A stretch of DNA of 64,000 nucleotides from Ulota crispa (taxonomy: Eukaryota > Streptophyta > Bryopsida > Orthotrichales > Orthotrichaceae). The notes below the pieces were generated by a model. The model had not been told where the DNA came from. It was given only the letters and a program-made list of their open reading frames with translations, and did no database searches. The stretch is from contig OY987250.1 of NCBI GenBank assembly GCA_963920765.1, positions 9,974,409 to 10,038,408 on the forward strand, written 5' to 3'. The translations under genes were made by a program, and so were the position numbers. This document shows positions 60,179 through 64,000 of this stretch, one piece after another. Each line of letters opens with the position of its first letter. The stretch's first letter is position 1.

Positions 60179-61123
60179 TTAACTCCTAAAGGACAAAGGG
60201 GCTTTTTCAAGAAACATTGTCAAAAATTGTAGTTTTTTGGTATGCTGATAAAAAATGCAAATCAAAATATTTTTGGAAACTTCAACCGTAGAAAACCATA
60301 GTAAAATATTTTCCTAACGTGTGGCAAAAGTTTCAGCCCATTTGACCACCCAAATTGTAAGTTTATAATGTTTGAAGTGCAAAAAACAACTTTTTCATTT
60401 TTGCAAAACAAGGTCAACAGTCTTCAAACCTCCTCAGGTAAAATTTTTGCTCTACACAAAAATGAAAATTTTGACCATTCATAAGTATATGATATTAGAT
60501 TCACTTACGAAAAATTTTGAGAAGCAATATAGAATCTAGTTTAATCTATTCACCCTGCAATGCAAGGAGGTTCAATGAATTGGCAAAACACTAGTCAACT
60601 TTTCATGATTTCTTGTGCAATGAACAAGTCTTTCATTTGAAATTTGAATAGTGAAAAGTTAGAGGCAAACATTTGAAATATGTGAAAAATGATTCAAGGA
60701 GTTTGAATTTATAAATTGCAAGATAATAGGGCCCAAAGTTAGAAGAAACTATTTTTTCTTAAAACCACTTGGACATAGTTAGCAAAGCTTGACTCCACTT
60801 AGATTGTGATTTGCAAGCCCAATTTATTTACTTTTTACAATTTGGTATCATTTTTTGTTAGTTACATACATGCCAAATTTTAAAAGTTGATGAGAGTTTT
60901 AGCATAAGATTCTTCAAAGATGCCCAAACTACTAAATTCTTTTGGAAAGCATAACTTTTTATTCCGACATCCGATCAAAGTTTTTTTTTTTCACACAAAG
61001 GGTTTCATTGTGTGCACCTTATTTCCAAATTTCAAAGACATCCGCCAGAAAATGACTTCATATGAACCTACCTACCCAAACAGTCAACTGATTGTTGAAC
61101 GGACAATTATCTTTAGGGGTTAA
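60179..61123 (+). mobile_element. TTAA-group element (945 bp)
   Basis: Left end TTAACTCCTAAAGGACAAAG, right end ATCTTTAGGGGTTAA; TTAA at 60179-60182 and 61120-61123. The interior (GCAATGCAAGGAGGTTCA) is inverted relative to the copy at 61523-62474. Confidence 0.85.
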
Positions 61124-61522
61124 TCAAACCATATTGTATAACCTTTGTTTATTTCAATAAAGTGTACAGTTTTTTTTGGTAAGAAATGCCATTATCCCAT
61201 AAGTATTAGAGCAGGTTGAATTGAGATTTAATCCATTTTCTGTTACATTTGGTATTATTGCACATACTTTTGGAAATCATGTATAAACCGATTCTATTTT
61301 ATATGTGACTTGTTTTCATATACTACATTTTACTCGCTCATTTGGTTTTATAATTAAAAATTACTATAAAGTTCATATTGCTATTTTGTGTTAAATACAG
61401 CGTTTTCATGACACATTGAGGAGAGAAAATCCTTTGCATTTTGTGGAACAAAAATCATGTCGATCATACTAGTCTCCATAAGATTCAATTTTTGCAATTA
61501 GTTACACTTCAAAACACAATAA

Positions 61523-62474
61523 TTAACTCCTAAAGGACCAAGTGGCTGTTCAATAGCCACTTAAGAACTCAGGTAGGGTCATATGGAGTTAATTTTTATT
61601 GGATGTTCTCAAAATTATTACGCAAGGTATAAATATGTATCCCCAAGTGGAAATGTAATTTTTTCCTCAATCGGACGCTCGGTTCAAAAGCTCAAAAGAA
61701 TTTGGGTAGCTCAAGCAGTTTGGGCATCTTTGGAGAATCTTATGCTAAAACTCTCATTAACTTTTGAAATTTGGCATGTATGTAACTAAAAAAACATGGT
61801 GTACAATTGTCAAAAAAAAAAAAAAAAAAAAGAACTCTCACATCACAATTAGAAGGGAGTCAAACTTTGTTAACTATGTTTGGGTAGTTTCAAGAAAAAA
61901 GAATTCCTCTAACTTCAAGCCCTATTATCTTTCAATTTATAAATCTAAAGCTCTTGAAACTTTTTTTCACATATTCCAAATGTTTGTCTCCAACTTTTCG
62001 CCTTTCAAATTTCAAATAAAAAACTTCCACATTGCACAAGAAATCATGAAAGAATGACTAATGTATTGCCAATTCACTAAACCTCCTTGCATTGGAGGGT
62101 GATTTAGAATAAGCTAAACTCTATATTTGCATCTGAAAAAATTCATGAGTGAACCTAACATCATATAATTGTGAATGGTCAAAAAGCTCAAATTTGTGTA
62201 GAGCAAAAATTTTACTCTAGGAAGGGTCAAAGTCTCCTCATCTTGTTTTGCAAGAATGAAAACAAGCTATTTTCTCACTTCAAATGTTATAATCTTACAA
62301 TCCGTGCTCAAATGGGCCAAGTTTTTTTGCACACATTAATTTATCTATTTGACACAATTTTATACAGTTGGAATAGAGAAAAAGGTTTTTATTTTAAATT
62401 TTGGACAATGCACTAAAAATTGACAGTTTCTGAGATTTTTTCTCAAAAAACACCCCTGGTCCTTTAGGGGTTAA
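61523..62474 (-). mobile_element. TTAA-group element (952 bp), inverted sister of the preceding one
   Basis: Left end TTAACTCCTAAAGGACCAAG, right end CCCCTGGTCCTTTAGGGGTTAA; TTAA at 61523-61526 and 62471-62474. It carries AAACCTCCTTGCATTGGAGG, the reverse of the phrase in 60179-61123. Open frames of 68-97 codons inside are AT-rich filler. Confidence 0.85.
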
Positions 62475-62711
62475 GGTGTATCAAACTTTTGTTTTATTTT
62501 ATTTCTAGAGAAAAGTATTACTGTTTTCACATTGCTCTTTTGAGTGAGAACTGAGGATTCCATTTGTTTCTTTTCTTCTAACGTCTACTTGTCATAAGCA
62601 AATAATTCTAATAACATGTTTATTTGTGAGATGTATTTCACTTCTAACTTATCCATGACCTATTAATAGTATTTGGAACTTGTACAAGAGCATGTTCTCA
62701 ATCTACAATTA

Positions 62712-63394
62712 TCAACCCCTAAAGGCCCAAGTGGCCCGCCGGGGGGTCAAGTGGGGTTTTGGGCATGTACTTACAGCTAAACAACTTTGTGTGATTTTTT
62801 GAAACTTTATGGAGGATGGGGAATTCAAAGATCTACTTGGGCATTTAATTTTTTTCTTCATTCCAACATTTATTGAAGAAGTTAAAAATGAATTTCTGGA
62901 AAACAAAGGAGAGCAGGCAGCCCAAAAACTTCTTCAAAAATAGCATTTTTTAAAAATAAAAACATGAAATAGGTTCTTTGGACTTATATATACAAGGGGG
63001 GGGGGGGCTTTGAAACATTCAATTTTGACAGATGAGATGAAAGTTACCCACAAACTAAAACTTCTCATACCTTTCATTTCATCTATCAAAATTAAATGAT
63101 TCAAAGCTCCCTTTGTGTATATAAGTGCAAAGAACCTATTTCATGTTTTTATTTTTTTTAAATGGTATTTTTGAAGAATTTTTTGGGCTGCCCGCCCTTC
63201 CTTGTCTTCTAGAAATTCATTTTTAACTTCTTCAATAAATGTCGGAATGAAGAAAAAATTAAATGCCCGAGTAGATCTTTGAATTCCCCATCTTCCATAA
63301 AGTTTCAAAAAATCACACAAAGTTGTTTAGCTGTAAGTACATGCCCAAAACCCCACTTGGCCTCCAAGGGGCCACTTGGGCCTTTAGGGGTTAA
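62712..63394. mobile_element. TTAA-group element folding as a near-perfect 680-bp hairpin
   Basis: The left half (62716 to about 63047) is the reverse complement of the right half (about 63058-63390), with few differences, over more than 300 base pairs. The ends are AACCCCTAAAGGCCCAAGTG and CACTTGGGCCTTTAGGGGTT. The flanks are TCAA and TTAA, so one copy of the target has mutated. There is no coding region; the minus-strand 64-codon frame is a shadow. Such a hairpin transcript would be a strong Dicer substrate (inference). Confidence 0.88.
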
Positions 63395-63874
63395 TAATAT
63401 TTCAAATGAGTGAACTTCTTCAATATGTGTCTTTTTTGCAACACAAGCTTACAACTAGGGTCATTCCTTTCAAAATTGATGTCATCTATTTATCTTAAGC
63501 GTTAGAGGAAAAACAAGCTCAAGAAAATGCCTCCCAATCTTGACACATCACCCTATTTATTGAGGTAGGAGAAGCATAGATAAGGTACGTACACAAGGGT
63601 CTCTACCTTGTGTGAAGTACTCAAATGTACCATGCTACATGACAAAAGGATTTGATGATGCAAAGCAATATTATAACATGACAATCACTAGTGCAAGGAC
63701 CTCTAGTGGGACACAAGAATAAACTACTATTAGAATTTCAATCAAACAAGGACACTCATCAAACTAAGAGAGTATAATATTGTAAAAAGAAATTATCATC
63801 ATGAAGTACTACATCATGAGTTGCAAGCTAGTGTAGGACATCAGTCTCTTTTTATTTGAAAAAGGACATTACAT

Positions 63875-64000
63875 TTAACCCCTAAATGCCCAAGGCACCA
63901 CATTTTGGTGTTAATAATATTTTGAAGTTCAATAGAACCTAACTAAGCTACTATTTCAATATTTTGTATATTAGAATTATTCTTTTTGAAGTTTAGTTTT
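63875..64000 (+). mobile_element. Left end of another TTAA-group element, cut by the window edge
   Basis: Begins TTAACCCCTAAATGCCCAAG. The rest of the element lies beyond the window. Confidence 0.6.

Noticed and set aside
17211..63394. CCCTAAA inside the element ends as telomere repeats
   Set aside because: The heptamer appears once per end, never in tandem, and always as part of TTAACCCCTAAAGG at transposon termini.
24000..63394. Regularly spaced repeats considered as a CRISPR array
   Set aside because: Eukaryotic transposon repeats with no short uniform repeat/spacer structure and no cas genes.

Overview
The window looks like nuclear DNA of a land plant. It is AT-rich, has a low gene density and is packed with transposon remnants. 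The only gene I can reconstruct has ten spliced introns and belongs to the plant IPT9/bacterial MiaA branch of tRNA isopentenyltransferases. Plant-type Stowaway, Tourist, Helitron and gypsy ends surround it. I cannot name the species. The 200-N run at 13283-13482 is an assembly gap, and the contig ends on either side of it are the same 640 bases.

Layout. 1-5560: anonymous sequence and a GC-rich minisatellite. 5878-10480: a small MITE, a long foldback element, and a decayed Ty3/gypsy reverse transcriptase/RNase H that is split by a 225-bp solo-LTR-like insertion. 10480-16520: intergenic sequence, the gap with duplicated flanks, a TA microsatellite and a decayed CACTA-like transposon protein. 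17211-32590: a dense mosaic of inverted-repeat elements, one Helitron, two hAT-like MITEs and a Stowaway element. 35084-38629: a second Helitron and more MITEs. 38640-49060: the unique, GC-richer gene island holding the IPT9-like gene on the minus strand (exons 48726 to 39771, 501 codons). A possible unidentified coding tail lies downstream of it. 49579-64000: another mosaic, including elements nested inside their own family.

The main discovery candidate is a group of elements bounded by TTAA with ends close to TTAACCCCTAAAGG...CCTTTAGGGGTTAA. About seventeen copies or ends lie in this window. Two have related empty sites elsewhere in the window, and the clearest shows a single TTAA where the insertion has two. 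Some chain together by sharing one TTAA, some nest inside their own kind, and some are almost perfect 680-bp hairpins. TTAA duplication with CCC-starting ends is the signature of piggyBac-like (or Sola3-like) transposons, which I do not know as a major plant component. A second MITE family (ends AACACCATATT) duplicates a variable 4-bp target, which is unusual for plant MITEs and resembles the Sola superfamily. No transposase for either family is visible here.

There is no operon-like cooperation between genes in this window. The IPT9-like enzyme would act alone, adding an isopentenyl group to A37 of tRNAs, a source of cis-zeatin-type cytokinins when the tRNA is degraded. Its introns have collected several of the MITE types described here.
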